From: SFHK01 sp963618055 | GTDB lineage: Bacteria; Bacillota; Clostridia; Christensenellales; Aristaeellaceae | Length of the DNA stretch: 64,000 nucleotides | NCBI GenBank assembly: GCA_963618055.1 | Contig: CAVERI010000003.1 | Coordinates: 1 to 64,000 of the forward strand | Direction: 5' to 3' | In this document: positions 1 through 9,345 of the stretch, piece after piece | Layout: every line of letters begins with the position of its first letter | Position numbering within the stretch: the first letter of the stretch is position 1 | Position numbers and translations under genes: made by a program | The notes under the pieces: model-generated | Told to the model about the DNA's origin: nothing | Database searches by the model: none | Seen by the model: only the letters and a program-made list of their open reading frames with translations

Positions 1-1
1 G

Positions 2-58
2 ACTGCGTATACGACCGGCGACATTTCAGGGCTGTATGGCAAAGAGAAGTGGAAATAA
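2..58 (+). CDS. C-terminal end of an upstream gene (partial)
   Basis: A frame open from the window edge ends with TAA at 56-58 after 18 codons, reading TAYTTGDISGLYGKEKWK. It looks like a natural protein tail, but only these residues are visible. The family cannot be named. It is followed by about 220 bases without a gene (59-281), which hold only the extended -10 promoter of the next gene. Confidence 0.3.
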   Translation, partial: TAYTTGDISGLYGKEKWK

Positions 59-214
59 GCTTCTTAAAACAATACAAAGCAAGAACCTCTTCCAGCAGAG
101 TAATATCCAAGCTGATGCTGGATTGCCTCCTTGAACCTGATCGCCTATCTTTGATCCTTGAAAATTGATTTCCGTGTTATTTCTTCGATATGTATGTAAA
201 TCTGGAAGAAAACG

Positions 215-223
215 TGCTATAAT
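215..223 (+). promoter_or_regulatory. Extended -10 promoter for the coiled-coil gene
   Basis: TGCTATAAT gives an extended -10 element (TG at 215-216, TATAAT at 218-223). No good -35 is present at the expected distance. The predicted transcript would have a leader of about 50 bases before the ATG at 282. Confidence 0.5.
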
Positions 224-281
224 GATTGGGACGCGATGGAAAGCATATCAGAACCGACGGAAGAAGAAAGGATGTTTTCAA

Positions 282-680
282 ATGCCCAGAGGAGTAAAGG
301 GTTCCGGAAAGAAAGCCAAGACGGAGACGGTTGCTGTTGAGAAGACCCGCAAGGCGTATCCCTCGCTGGATGAGCGCATAGCGATGGCCGACAAGAAGGT
401 TGAGGATCTTACCAAGCTGAACAGCGAGCGCGAAGCGCTGGTTGCGAAAACGGAGAAAAAGCTTGAAGAGCGCAAGGTCGCTCTGGCAAGAAGCACCGAG
501 CAGCTGAACAAGGTTCTCGCCCGCAGAGAGCATCTGGTGGAGCTTAAGAACCGTCCCGTCGCGCAGCGCGGCAGAACTGCCGCCAAGAGCGAGGAGAGAA
601 AGCGCGCCGAGGAGCTGCTTTCCGCAATGAAGGCCAAGGGCATCAGCATGGAAGAACTGCTGGCCAAGCTGGAGCAGTAA
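282..680 (+). CDS. Small charged coiled-coil protein of unknown function
   Basis: A 132-residue basic protein starting MPRGVKGSGKK. Residues about 30-80 are rich in Glu, Lys and Leu with heptad-like spacing, so a coiled coil is likely. The C-terminus reads ISMEELLAKLEQ. There is no signal peptide or membrane segment. The ATG at 282 is preferred over an upstream in-frame start at 165 because a purine-rich site (AGAAAGGA) sits about 10 bases before it and the promoter lies at 215-223, downstream of 165. I recognise only a general resemblance to short conserved proteins of gut Clostridia; no function is known to me. A terminator follows directly, so the gene is monocistronic. Confidence 0.65.
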   Translation: MPRGVKGSGKKAKTETVAVEKTRKAYPSLDERIAMADKKVEDLTKLNSEREALVAKTEKKLEERKVALARSTEQLNKVLARREHLVELKNRPVAQRGRTAAKSEERKRAEELLSAMKAKGISMEELLAKLEQ

Positions 681-695
681 TCACAGGCGTTTCAA

Positions 696-726
696 GGGCG
701 TCCGGAGAATTCCGGGCGTTCTTTTT
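696..726 (+). terminator. Rho-independent terminator after the coiled-coil gene
   Basis: An 11-base-pair stem (696-706 with 711-721, including G-U pairs) with a GAAT loop is followed by five T residues. Confidence 0.8.
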
Positions 727-764
727 ATGACCTTTTAGGCCTACGCAGGCAACACAGACTCAAC

Positions 765-793
765 TTGCGCGAGGGGCACGAGGGGGATATAAT
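765..793 (+). promoter_or_regulatory. Promoter of the moxR operon
   Basis: TTGCGC (765-770) and TATAAT (788-793) are separated by 17 bases. The element lies downstream of the terminator at 696-726 and about 75 bases before the MoxR start. Confidence 0.65.
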
Positions 794-866
794 AGAAAGG
801 GAACTTTTTTCGTCCGTCATGCGACAGAACAAAGGACTACTTTGGGAATATTCGAGGAGAAATAAC

Positions 867-1823
867 ATGATGCAACCGGCACAGAAGCTCAGGCAGCTGC
901 TAACGGAGAATATCGGCAGGGTGATCGTCGGCAAGGAGGGCGTGGTGGAGCTGATTTTGAACGCCATCCTGTGCGGCGGTCATGTGCTGATTGAGGACGT
1001 GCCCGGCGTCGGAAAGACGACGCTGGCCACCGCGTTTTCCCGCTCGCTGGCGCTGGACTATAAACGCATTCAGTTTACACCCGACGTGACGCCCAGCGAC
1101 GTGGTGGGCTACACGTTTATCGATTTCAAAACCAATGTGATGGAGTATCGCAAGGGCGCGGTGTTTGCCAACCTTCTGCTTGCGGACGAAATCAACCGCA
1201 CGTCGCCGAAAACGCAGTCGAGCCTTTTGGAGGTTATGGAGGAGGGGCAGGTGACGCTGGACGGCGAGACGCATCCGCTGCCGAAGCCGTTCATTGTGCT
1301 GGCCACGCAGAACCCTGTGGACTTTGTGGGCACGTATCCGCTGCCGGAGGCGCAGCTGGATCGATTCTTCATGCGTGTGTCGATCGGCTATCCGACCGAG
1401 GCGGAGGAGGCTGAGATTCTGAACATGTACATGTCCGGCGAAAAGCCGCTGAACGAGCTTCAGCCCGTGTGTACGCGCGACGACATTCTCAGGCTCCAGA
1501 AAATGGTGGGAGATGTGCGCGTTTCCAAGGAAATGCGCGCGTATGTGGCGGCGATTGCGCAGAGCTCGCGCGCGAACCGTTCGTTTGCGCGCGGCATTTC
1601 CACGCGCGGCGCGCTGGCGCTGATGCGGTCGGCGCAGGCCTGCGCAATGCTGGACGGACGCGACTACGTGATGCCGGAGGACATCCGCAAGATGGCGTCT
1701 CCCGTGCTGTCGCACCGCGTTGTGCTGAGCCCGGAGGCGCGGCTGAGCGCGAAGGGCATGACGGCGGAACGCGCGGTTCTGCGGCTGATTGCCGGGGTAC
1801 CCGTTCCGGTGAGGGCAAAGTGA
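867..1823 (+). CDS. MoxR-family AAA+ ATPase
   Basis: A 318-residue cytoplasmic AAA+ ATPase. It has a Walker A loop (GVGKTT, about residue 47), a Walker B (LLLADEINR) and the sensor stretch ATQNPVDFVGTYPLPEAQLD. All are typical of the MoxR/RavA class, which act as chaperone-like ATPases for activation of partner proteins. The start at 867 follows GAGGAGA by 6 bases; a second ATG directly follows it. The stop overlaps the GTG of the DUF58 gene, and a transglutaminase gene follows. This MoxR / DUF58 / transglutaminase trio is a widely conserved cluster, but its precise role is not established. The trio probably works as one membrane-linked unit. Confidence 0.92.
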   Translation: MMQPAQKLRQLLTENIGRVIVGKEGVVELILNAILCGGHVLIEDVPGVGKTTLATAFSRSLALDYKRIQFTPDVTPSDVVGYTFIDFKTNVMEYRKGAVFANLLLADEINRTSPKTQSSLLEVMEEGQVTLDGETHPLPKPFIVLATQNPVDFVGTYPLPEAQLDRFFMRVSIGYPTEAEEAEILNMYMSGEKPLNELQPVCTRDDILRLQKMVGDVRVSKEMRAYVAAIAQSSRANRSFARGISTRGALALMRSAQACAMLDGRDYVMPEDIRKMASPVLSHRVVLSPEARLSAKGMTAERAVLRLIAGVPVPVRAK

Positions 1824-3004
1824 AGCCGAGAACAAGCAGTTTTCTATTTATCATGCTGCTGGTGGCCGTGATTGCGCTGACGATCGGCTCGCCGGTTCTG
1901 TTAAGCGCGGCCATCTGCATGCTGGTCATGCTGGCTTTGGCGCTCGCGTCGGTGGTGACGGCGCTGCTTACGCTGCGCGCGCGGGTTGTCTGCGCGGCGG
2001 CGCGCCTTCTGCGCGGAGAGAAGGCCAGCTATCAGGCGGAGGTTTCGTTCCGGTCGATCCTGCCGGTCGGCGACATCGTCGTAAACGTGGCGGGCGGCGC
2101 GGGAACGGATTCCATCCGCTTTGGCGGCATGCCGTTTCGCGTGTATCGCGCTTCGGGCGAGAAGGTGTTTCCGCACAGGGGCGTGTACGCGCCGGTTTCC
2201 GGAAGCGTATGGGTGACGGATGTGTTTGACCTTTTCACGTTTCGCAGAACGCTTTCCGCCGCGGGCGGGGAGGTAACGGTGCTGCCGCGGCGAAGGCCGC
2301 TGCTTCCGTTTCAGATGCAGATGGGCGACACCGGGCCGGAGGAGGTTCGCCGGTTCCCGGACGACGCATCCTCGCCGTCCGGCGTGCGCGACTGGCGCGA
2401 CGGCGACCTGATCAAGCGCATTCATTGGAAGCTGACAATGAAAACCTATGACCCCTCGATGCGCAACCTGAAGCCGATGGTGCGAACCTATGACGAGGCG
2501 GCTCGCCCGGACATGCTTGTGATGCCGGATCTCGCGCGGCTGGACGCGGTGGCGGAGCGCGCGCGAACGATTGAGGATGCGCTGTGCGAGGCGACGCTGA
2601 GCGTGATTGCCGCGCAGCTGGACGTGGACGCGCCTGTGCGCCTGCTTTTGGGGCGCGCGGGGGAAATCGAGGGGTGCGGCGCGCAGGATGTAGGCGCGTT
2701 TGCCGGTGCGCTGGCGCGCGTGGCCTTTGACGCGGAAACGCCGTATGAGCAGGCGCTGGCCGACGCGACGCGCCGACTGGATCGCACGGGCGCGATTGTG
2801 CTGATTACGAGCCGGCTTACCTCGCGTCTGGCGGACTGCGCCATTCGCCTTCGGCAGATGAGCGGCGTGGCCGTGGCTGTGATCTGGATTACCGATACCA
2901 GACGCGCCGACGTGGACGCGCTGATGGCAAGGCTGGAGATGGCGGACGTGATCGCCCGCCGCGACAATCCCTTCTACGCCGGAGAGGGGGCGGGGGCGCA
3001 ATGA
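1820..3004 (+). CDS. DUF58-domain membrane protein
   Basis: A 394-residue protein with two N-terminal membrane segments (about residues 6-50) followed by a cytoplasmic part. It carries the DUF58 signature around RDWRDGDLIKRIHWKLT near residue 195, and a vWA-like fold is typical of the family. The GTG at 1820 overlaps the moxR stop by three bases, and GGTGAG lies just before it. The stop TGA overlaps the next ATG (ATGA). These overlaps suggest translational coupling across the three-gene operon. The biochemical function of DUF58 proteins is not known; partnership with MoxR is inferred from context. Confidence 0.9.
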   Translation: MKPRTSSFLFIMLLVAVIALTIGSPVLLSAAICMLVMLALALASVVTALLTLRARVVCAAARLLRGEKASYQAEVSFRSILPVGDIVVNVAGGAGTDSIRFGGMPFRVYRASGEKVFPHRGVYAPVSGSVWVTDVFDLFTFRRTLSAAGGEVTVLPRRRPLLPFQMQMGDTGPEEVRRFPDDASSPSGVRDWRDGDLIKRIHWKLTMKTYDPSMRNLKPMVRTYDEAARPDMLVMPDLARLDAVAERARTIEDALCEATLSVIAAQLDVDAPVRLLLGRAGEIEGCGAQDVGAFAGALARVAFDAETPYEQALADATRRLDRTGAIVLITSRLTSRLADCAIRLRQMSGVAVAVIWITDTRRADVDALMARLEMADVIARRDNPFYAGEGAGAQ

Positions 3005-5382
3005 AAAGCTTGGATGCCCATACGCGTGGCCGACTGGGCGAAGTGCTCGTCGCGGCGCTTCTTGCGGCAGGGCTTACGATGCTGCTGGCGGCCGACGCGG
3101 AGCTGACGCTTCGCGCGGCGTGGATATACGGCGGCGCGTTCGCGGCGGCCGGGGCGCTGTTTGGCTTCTCGCTTTCTCGGCGCTCGGCGCAGATTACGCT
3201 TTCGGCGATCGCGCTGGCGGCGGGAATCGCGCTGCTTGCCGGATGGCGGCCGGTTACGCGGATCATGGAAATTCTGCGCGCCGCGAGGACGAAGGAGCCG
3301 CTGGACGAATATATGAACGAGCTTGGCGTGGGCATCATGCTTGCCATGCTGGTTGCTTCCTATATTATTGCGCAGCAGGCCAAGGGTGTATATCTGATGG
3401 CGCTTCTGACGCTGGCCGTGCTGGCGGTCGGCTGGTTTTATGGGGAAAGCCGGCTGTCGTGGCATTTTGCGCCGGTGCTGGCGGCGCTTTCGGCCATGTT
3501 CGCGCGCTCCGGAAATGCGGAGAGGGCGCATCCGAAGGCGCTTCTGTCGCTGTCGCTGGTGGCCGCACTGGTGGCGGTCGGCTGTACGCCCGCGGCGGGC
3601 GCTCGCCTGCCGGTATTGGAGAAGGCGTCGCAGAAGACGCTTCGCTTCATTCTGCGCACGCTGAATATTGAAAAGGACAATCTGGACGAGCGGCGCTCGT
3701 TCTCCATTGCCTCCGACGGCTGGATTATGCGGCGCGACCGCTTTGGCGGCCCCGCGTATCCCTCCGACAGCGAGCTGATGCGCGTGGAAACCTCCGAGAC
3801 AGTCTACCTGCGCGGAGGCATTCGCTATGTCTACGACACGCACGCGTGGGTGGACGAAAGCAACGAGGACAAGGCGGGCAAGGTTCGCCGCTATATGCTG
3901 CACGGCATCGAGGGGCTGATTTACAGATCTGACTTCGAGGCCGCCCTTGATTTAGGCAAAAAACGGGCGCAGCGGTATCTTGCGAGCGGAACGATCGGGG
4001 TTGAGGTGCTTCAGGACAATCCGAGCTGGTCGATCTATACGCCGTCGCGCACGAAGGATGTGGACATCGCGGACGCGAACGTGTATTTCAACAACCTTGG
4101 CGAGATGTTCATCAACCGACCCCTGCGCGCCGGAGACCGGTACACACTGGAAATTGAGCGCTTCGCCGCAAACGAGCTTGAGCTGGAGCAGGCGCTTGCC
4201 GACTGCGAGGGCGCGGACGACCCGGCCTACGCGGCCGCGCTGGTGCTGAACCGCGACCTGCCGCTGGGCATCGATTCGGCGCTGTATCAGCAGACGTATG
4301 ACATTATTTCCGGGGCGGAAACGCCGTATCAGCGCGCGCAGGCAATCTGCGACTGGCTGAAGCTGCGCGGGCAGTATACGCTTACGCCGGAGCCCGTGCC
4401 GGAGGGACGCGACATGGTGTCCTATTTCGTGCTGGAAGCGCCGGAGGGCTATTGCGTGTATTTCGCGTCGGCCATGGCGGTCATGGCGCGCATTGCCGGA
4501 CTTCCGGCGCGCTATGTGGAGGGCTATCTGGCCGTCCCGGATGAAAACGGCGAATGCGTCGTGACCGGCCGCAGCGCGCACGCGTGGGCGGAGGTGTACT
4601 TCAAGGGCTTCGGCTGGGTGGTATTTGACGCTACGCCGCCGGACGATCAGCAGGACGAGCAGGAGCCGGACGAGGGCGACGACGCGCAGGGCGGAAACGC
4701 GGGCGGAACGCAGCCCACGGCCACGCCCGCGCCGACGGACGGAATGACGGAGGACAGGCCTACGGCCACGCCGGAGCCGACGAACCCATCGAACGGCGCG
4801 GATGGAAACGAGCCGACCCCAACGCCCACGCCCGACCCGAACGAGGATGGAATGTTTGGAGATACCGGGAATGACGAGCCGGAAACCACGCCGGAGCCGG
4901 ACAATGCGCCGCGCACAGGAGAGGACGATTCCTCGCGCGGCCGCGGCTGGCGGCTGGCGCTGCTTCTGATTCTTCTGCTGCTTGTAATTGCGGCGGCGGT
5001 GCTTCTGGTGCGCAGACGTTTGAAAGCGACGGATCCGCTTTCCGTCTCGGAGAAGTTCCGCGGAGAGGATCGGCTGATGCTCTGGTATCGGGCGATGCTC
5101 ACGGCGCTTTCGCAGGCGGGCGTTCGCTATGAACCCGGCGACACGCCGTCGTCGCTGGCGGCGCGCGCGCTGGAGCGCGGCGCGTGCACGGAGGCGTTCA
5201 TCGCCTTCTCGGCGGCGGTGGCCGTGTGCCGCTATGCGGCGCGCCCGGCAGACAGGCAGACCTACGCGCTGGCGCGGGACGCGTATCTGGGCATTGTCGG
5301 ACGAATGAAGCCCGCGGCGCGGATGAAATGGCGGGCGCAGCGCGCGCTGCATGGCGTCGGCTCGGTAGGTCAGGTGCCGTAG
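3001..5382 (+). CDS. Transglutaminase-like membrane protein (TgpA-like)
   Basis: A 793-residue protein. About six hydrophobic segments occupy the first 200 residues, followed by an extracytoplasmic region with a transglutaminase core: GYCVYFASAM (Cys), SAHAWAEVYF (His) and FDATPP (Asp), residues about 480-550. Then comes a low-complexity Thr/Pro/Glu linker (about 560-640), one more membrane helix (about 645-665) and a C-terminal cytoplasmic tail like DUF4129. This is the layout of TgpA/YebA proteins. The Cys-His-Asp triad is intact, so catalytic activity on extracytoplasmic proteins or peptides is plausible, but the substrate is unknown. It is the last gene of the moxR operon. Confidence 0.88.
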   Translation: MKSLDAHTRGRLGEVLVAALLAAGLTMLLAADAELTLRAAWIYGGAFAAAGALFGFSLSRRSAQITLSAIALAAGIALLAGWRPVTRIMEILRAARTKEPLDEYMNELGVGIMLAMLVASYIIAQQAKGVYLMALLTLAVLAVGWFYGESRLSWHFAPVLAALSAMFARSGNAERAHPKALLSLSLVAALVAVGCTPAAGARLPVLEKASQKTLRFILRTLNIEKDNLDERRSFSIASDGWIMRRDRFGGPAYPSDSELMRVETSETVYLRGGIRYVYDTHAWVDESNEDKAGKVRRYMLHGIEGLIYRSDFEAALDLGKKRAQRYLASGTIGVEVLQDNPSWSIYTPSRTKDVDIADANVYFNNLGEMFINRPLRAGDRYTLEIERFAANELELEQALADCEGADDPAYAAALVLNRDLPLGIDSALYQQTYDIISGAETPYQRAQAICDWLKLRGQYTLTPEPVPEGRDMVSYFVLEAPEGYCVYFASAMAVMARIAGLPARYVEGYLAVPDENGECVVTGRSAHAWAEVYFKGFGWVVFDATPPDDQQDEQEPDEGDDAQGGNAGGTQPTATPAPTDGMTEDRPTATPEPTNPSNGADGNEPTPTPTPDPNEDGMFGDTGNDEPETTPEPDNAPRTGEDDSSRGRGWRLALLLILLLLVIAAAVLLVRRRLKATDPLSVSEKFRGEDRLMLWYRAMLTALSQAGVRYEPGDTPSSLAARALERGACTEAFIAFSAAVAVCRYAARPADRQTYALARDAYLGIVGRMKPAARMKWRAQRALHGVGSVGQVP

Positions 5383-5385
5383 CTA

Positions 5386-5414
5386 TTGCCAGAAACGGAA
5401 AAGCATGCTATAAT
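5386..5414 (+). promoter_or_regulatory. Promoter of secA
   Basis: TTGCCA (5386-5391) and TATAAT (5409-5414) have a 17-base spacer. The element begins only 4 bases after the transglutaminase stop codon. Confidence 0.75.
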
Positions 5415-5445
5415 AAACTGATTTGGAAACGGGGGAGTACCGTTC

Positions 5446-8151
5446 ATGGAAAAAATGTTTGATTTCTTTAAGCGAATTCTCTCCGGCTCGAACGAGGCGG
5501 AGGTCAGAAGACTGATGAAGATCGTCGACGCCATCGAAGCGCAGGAAGCGAAGATGCAGGCGATGACGGACGCGGAGCTGCGTGGGCAGACGGCGCTCTT
5601 CCGCGAGCGGCTGCGCAAGGGCGAAACGCTGGACGATTTGATGGTCGACGCGCTGGCGGCGGTGCGCGAGGGCGCAAGGCGCGCGCTGGGGCAGCGGGCG
5701 TTCCGCGTGCAGCTGGTGGGCGCGATCGTGCTGCATCAGGGCCGCATTGCGGAGATGCGCACGGGCGAGGGCAAAACGCTGACGGCCGCGCTGGCTGCCT
5801 ATCTGAACGCGCTGCCGGGCGAGGGCGTACACATTGTAACGGTGAACGACTATCTGGCGAAATACCACAGCGAGTGGATGGGCAAGATCTTCCGGTTCAT
5901 GGGTCTGAAGGTCGGTTTGATTCTGCACGACATGACGCCGGAGGATCGCCAGACCGCCTACGCCGCCGACGTGACCTACGCCACCAACAACGAGCTGGGC
6001 TTCGATTACCTGCGCGACAACATGGTTGTTCGCAGGGAGAACATGGTGCAGCGGCCGCTGAACTTCGCCATCGTGGACGAGGTCGACTCGATCCTGATTG
6101 ACGAGGCACGCACGCCCCTGATCATTTCCGGGCAGGGCGACAAGTCCACCGAGCTGTATCAGCAGGCGGATCGCTTCGTGCAGCGTCTGCGCGAGGGCGA
6201 GGACAAGGACTACGTTCGCGACGAAAAGGAAAAGACGATTATCCTCACGGAGGAGGGCGTTCGTAAGGCCGAGCAGGCGTTCGGCATCGAAAACCTCACC
6301 GACCCGCAGAACAACGAGCTTCATCACCACATCCTTGCGGCGCTGCGCGCCAACGTGCTGATGAAGCGCGACGTGGACTACGTGGTGAAGGACGGACAGG
6401 TGATCATCGTCGACGAGTTCACCGGCCGTCTGATGACCGGCCGCCGCTATTCCGACGGTTTGCATCAGGCCATCGAGGCCAAGGAGCACGTGAAGGTGGA
6501 GCGCGAAAGCAAGACGCTGGCCACGATCACGTTCCAGAATTATTTCCGCATGTACAAGAAAATCTCCGGCATGACCGGTACGGCCAAGACGGAGGAGGAG
6601 GAATTTCAGGGCATCTACAAGCTGGACGTCGTGACCATTCCCACCAATCGCCCGATGATCCGCGTGGACATGAACGACGCGGTGTATACCACGATGAAGG
6701 GCAAGTTTGAGGCGGTCGCGGACGAGGTTGTTCGCCGCCACGCCACCGGCCAGCCGGTGCTGGTGGGTACCGTTTCGGTGGAAAAGAGCGAATACGTGAG
6801 CCGCCTGCTCGAGCTGCGCGGCGTGAAGCATACCGTTCTGAATGCCAAGTTCCACGAGAAGGAAGCCGAAATCGTTGCGCAGGCCGGTAAGAAGGGCGCG
6901 GTTACGATTTCCACAAACATGGCCGGCCGAGGCACCGATATTCTGCTGGGCGGCAATGCCGAATTCATGGCCAAGCATGAATTGAGAATGCAGGGTTATG
7001 AGGATGAGGTCATCGAGGAGGCCGTCGGCCACGCGGAGGACGTTCCGGAAATCGTGCGCGAGGCGCGCGAGAAGTATAACGCGCTGTATTCAAAGTTCCG
7101 CGAGGAAACTTCGAGGGAGCACGACGAGGTTGTGAAGCTGGGCGGCCTGCACATCATCGGCACCGAGCGGCACGAGTCCCGCCGCATCGACAACCAGCTG
7201 CGCGGCCGCGCGGGCCGTCAGGGCGATCCCGGCTCCAGCCAGTTCTTCATTTCGCTGCAGGACGATCTGATGCGCCTGTTCGGCTCCGACCGCATTCAGC
7301 CCATCGTCAATCGACTGGGCGTGAAGGAAAACGAGCGCATCGAATACGGCATTCTTTCCAAGCAGATCGAGTCGTCCCAGAAGCGCGTCGAGAGCCGCAA
7401 CTACGAGATTCGTAAAAACGTGCTGCAATACGACGACGTGATGAACCAGCAGCGCAACATCATCTACGCGCAGCGGCGCGAGGTGCTGGAGGGCGGCGAC
7501 ATGAAAAAGCGCATCGACGATATGCGCGAGGCGCTCATCGAGGAAGCCGTCAAGCGTCATGTGGCCGACAACGCCGCGCTGGAGGACTGGGACATCGCCG
7601 GGCTGTCCGAATATCTGGAGCGCGTGTGCCTGATTCCCGGCACGGTGCGCGAGGTCTTCGAAGGTTTGCAGCTGAGCGACCGCGACCAGTTTGCGAAGCT
7701 CCTGCTTGAGCGCAGCCGCAAGTTCTACGAGGAGCGCGAGCGCAGCATTACCGAAGCGGGCTTTGACATGCGAGAGGTGGAGCGCACGCTGCTTTTGAAC
7801 AGCGTCGACCGCCGGTGGATGGATCACATCGACTGCATGGATCAGCTGCGCGAGGGCATCGGCCTGCGTGCGTACGGCAATCGCCAGCCCATCGTGGAAT
7901 ATCAGCACGAGGGCTACGACATGTTTGAGGAAATGGTGCGCCTGATTCAGGAGGACACGCTTCGCAGGCTGCACTTCGCCATTATCACCCGCCCGCCGGA
8001 GCGCAAAGAGGTGGCGAAGAACATCGTGACCAATACCGATCAGTCCGTCGCCAAGCAGCCGGTGAAGGCCGGTCAGAAGGTGGGGCGGAACGATCCCTGC
8101 CCCTGCGGAAGCGGGAAGAAATACAAGGAATGCTGCGGCAGAAACGGATAA
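5446..8151 (+). CDS. secA: Preprotein translocase ATPase SecA
   Basis: The 901-residue motor ATPase of the Sec pathway, acting at the inner face of the membrane with SecYEG. Visible are Walker A (MRTGEGKT, near residue 107), the DEVDSILIDEARTPLIISG box, the NMAGRGTDI motif in the second helicase domain and the LRGRAGRQGDPG motif. The C-terminus carries the zinc-binding SEC-C tail (CPCGSGKKYKECC). The ATG at 5446 follows GGGGGAG by about 9 bases. It is slightly longer than the roughly 840-residue Bacillus protein, within the family range. It is followed 30 bases later by prfB, a common arrangement in Bacillota. Confidence 0.99.
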   Translation: MEKMFDFFKRILSGSNEAEVRRLMKIVDAIEAQEAKMQAMTDAELRGQTALFRERLRKGETLDDLMVDALAAVREGARRALGQRAFRVQLVGAIVLHQGRIAEMRTGEGKTLTAALAAYLNALPGEGVHIVTVNDYLAKYHSEWMGKIFRFMGLKVGLILHDMTPEDRQTAYAADVTYATNNELGFDYLRDNMVVRRENMVQRPLNFAIVDEVDSILIDEARTPLIISGQGDKSTELYQQADRFVQRLREGEDKDYVRDEKEKTIILTEEGVRKAEQAFGIENLTDPQNNELHHHILAALRANVLMKRDVDYVVKDGQVIIVDEFTGRLMTGRRYSDGLHQAIEAKEHVKVERESKTLATITFQNYFRMYKKISGMTGTAKTEEEEFQGIYKLDVVTIPTNRPMIRVDMNDAVYTTMKGKFEAVADEVVRRHATGQPVLVGTVSVEKSEYVSRLLELRGVKHTVLNAKFHEKEAEIVAQAGKKGAVTISTNMAGRGTDILLGGNAEFMAKHELRMQGYEDEVIEEAVGHAEDVPEIVREAREKYNALYSKFREETSREHDEVVKLGGLHIIGTERHESRRIDNQLRGRAGRQGDPGSSQFFISLQDDLMRLFGSDRIQPIVNRLGVKENERIEYGILSKQIESSQKRVESRNYEIRKNVLQYDDVMNQQRNIIYAQRREVLEGGDMKKRIDDMREALIEEAVKRHVADNAALEDWDIAGLSEYLERVCLIPGTVREVFEGLQLSDRDQFAKLLLERSRKFYEERERSITEAGFDMREVERTLLLNSVDRRWMDHIDCMDQLREGIGLRAYGNRQPIVEYQHEGYDMFEEMVRLIQEDTLRRLHFAIITRPPERKEVAKNIVTNTDQSVAKQPVKAGQKVGRNDPCPCGSGKKYKECCGRNG

Positions 8152-8181
8152 CCTGACGAAAACGGATGGAGGGAAAAGCGT

Positions 8182-9279
8182 ATGTATGAATCGGAAGTGT
8201 TTCGCCAGGAGATCACCAGTCTCAAGGCTATGATTGAGGAAACGGGCAAGTCGCTGGACATCGAGCATCTGAAGGAGCAGCTGATCGAGTATCAGGAGGA
8301 TATGGCCTCGCCCGGCTTCTGGGATGACGTGGAGCGCGCTCAAAAGGTGAACCAGAAGATGCGTTCCTGCGAAAACCGCATCAACCACTATCAATCCCTT
8401 CAGTCCCGTGCGGACGACGTGGAGGTCATGATGGAGCTGGCCGAGGAAGAGGGCGGCGACGAAATGGCCGGCGAAATCGGCGAGGAGCTGAAGAAGCTGC
8501 GCGAGGAGCTGGAGGCGCTGAAGCTGACCACGCTGATGACCGGCGAATACGACGGGTGCGACTGCATCCTGTCCCTGCATGCGGGCGCGGGCGGAACCGA
8601 GGCGCAGGACTGGACGCAGATGCTGTATCGCATGTACACCCGCTTCGGCGAGCGCATGGGATTTACCGTGAAGGAGCTGGACATGCTGGAAGGAGACGAG
8701 GCCGGTGTCAAGTCGGTCACGTGGGAAGTTTCCGGCGATTACGCCTACGGCTTTATGAAGAGCGAGCGCGGCGTGCACCGTCTGGTGCGCATTTCGCCGT
8801 TTGACGCGGCGGCGCGCAGGCACACGTCGTTCGCCTCGCTGGACGTGGCGCCCGTCATTGAGGACGAAGGCGAGATTCCGATTGAGCCCGAGGATCTGCG
8901 CATAGATACCTATCGTTCGTCCGGCAAGGGCGGCCAGCACGTAAACCGTACCGACTCCGCCGTGCGCATCACCCACCTGCCCACCGGCATCGTGGTGCAG
9001 TGCCAGAACGAGCGCAGCCAGCTGCAGAACAAGGAAACCTGCTTCCGCATGCTGCGCGCCAAGCTGGCCGAGCTTCAGGAGCAGAAGCGGCAGGAGCTGA
9101 TGGGCGAGGTGAAGGGCGAGCTAAAGAAGATTGAATGGGGCAGCCAGATTCGTTCCTACGTCTTCCAGCCCTATACGCTGGTGAAGGATCACCGCACCGG
9201 CTACGAGATGGGCAACATCGACGACGTGATGGACGGCGATCTGGAGGGCTTCGTGACGGCCTATCTGCAGAAGCTTTGA
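8182..9279 (+). CDS. prfB: Peptide chain release factor 2
   Basis: A 365-residue class I release factor that recognises UGA and UAA stop codons. The codon-reading motif SPF is in RISPFDAAARRH and the peptidyl-hydrolysis GGQ is in SSGKGGQHVNRT. The length equals the E. coli protein. The whole coding sequence, including the N-terminal coiled region, is in one frame from the ATG at 8182, which follows GGAGGG by 8 bases. The programmed +1 frameshift found near codon 26 in many prfB genes is therefore absent. It lies 30 bases after secA and is probably co-transcribed with it. Confidence 0.98.
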   Translation: MYESEVFRQEITSLKAMIEETGKSLDIEHLKEQLIEYQEDMASPGFWDDVERAQKVNQKMRSCENRINHYQSLQSRADDVEVMMELAEEEGGDEMAGEIGEELKKLREELEALKLTTLMTGEYDGCDCILSLHAGAGGTEAQDWTQMLYRMYTRFGERMGFTVKELDMLEGDEAGVKSVTWEVSGDYAYGFMKSERGVHRLVRISPFDAAARRHTSFASLDVAPVIEDEGEIPIEPEDLRIDTYRSSGKGGQHVNRTDSAVRITHLPTGIVVQCQNERSQLQNKETCFRMLRAKLAELQEQKRQELMGEVKGELKKIEWGSQIRSYVFQPYTLVKDHRTGYEMGNIDDVMDGDLEGFVTAYLQKL

Positions 9280-9345
9280 TCGTTTCGAGCATGGCGCGGA
9301 GGCCGTCTTCCGGCGTGCGCCGAGGCGGCGCGCGAGGGAGGGAGC

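Noticed and set aside
8200..8280. RF2 frameshift site
   Set aside because: No in-frame TGA or CTTTGA signal is present where the family site would be.
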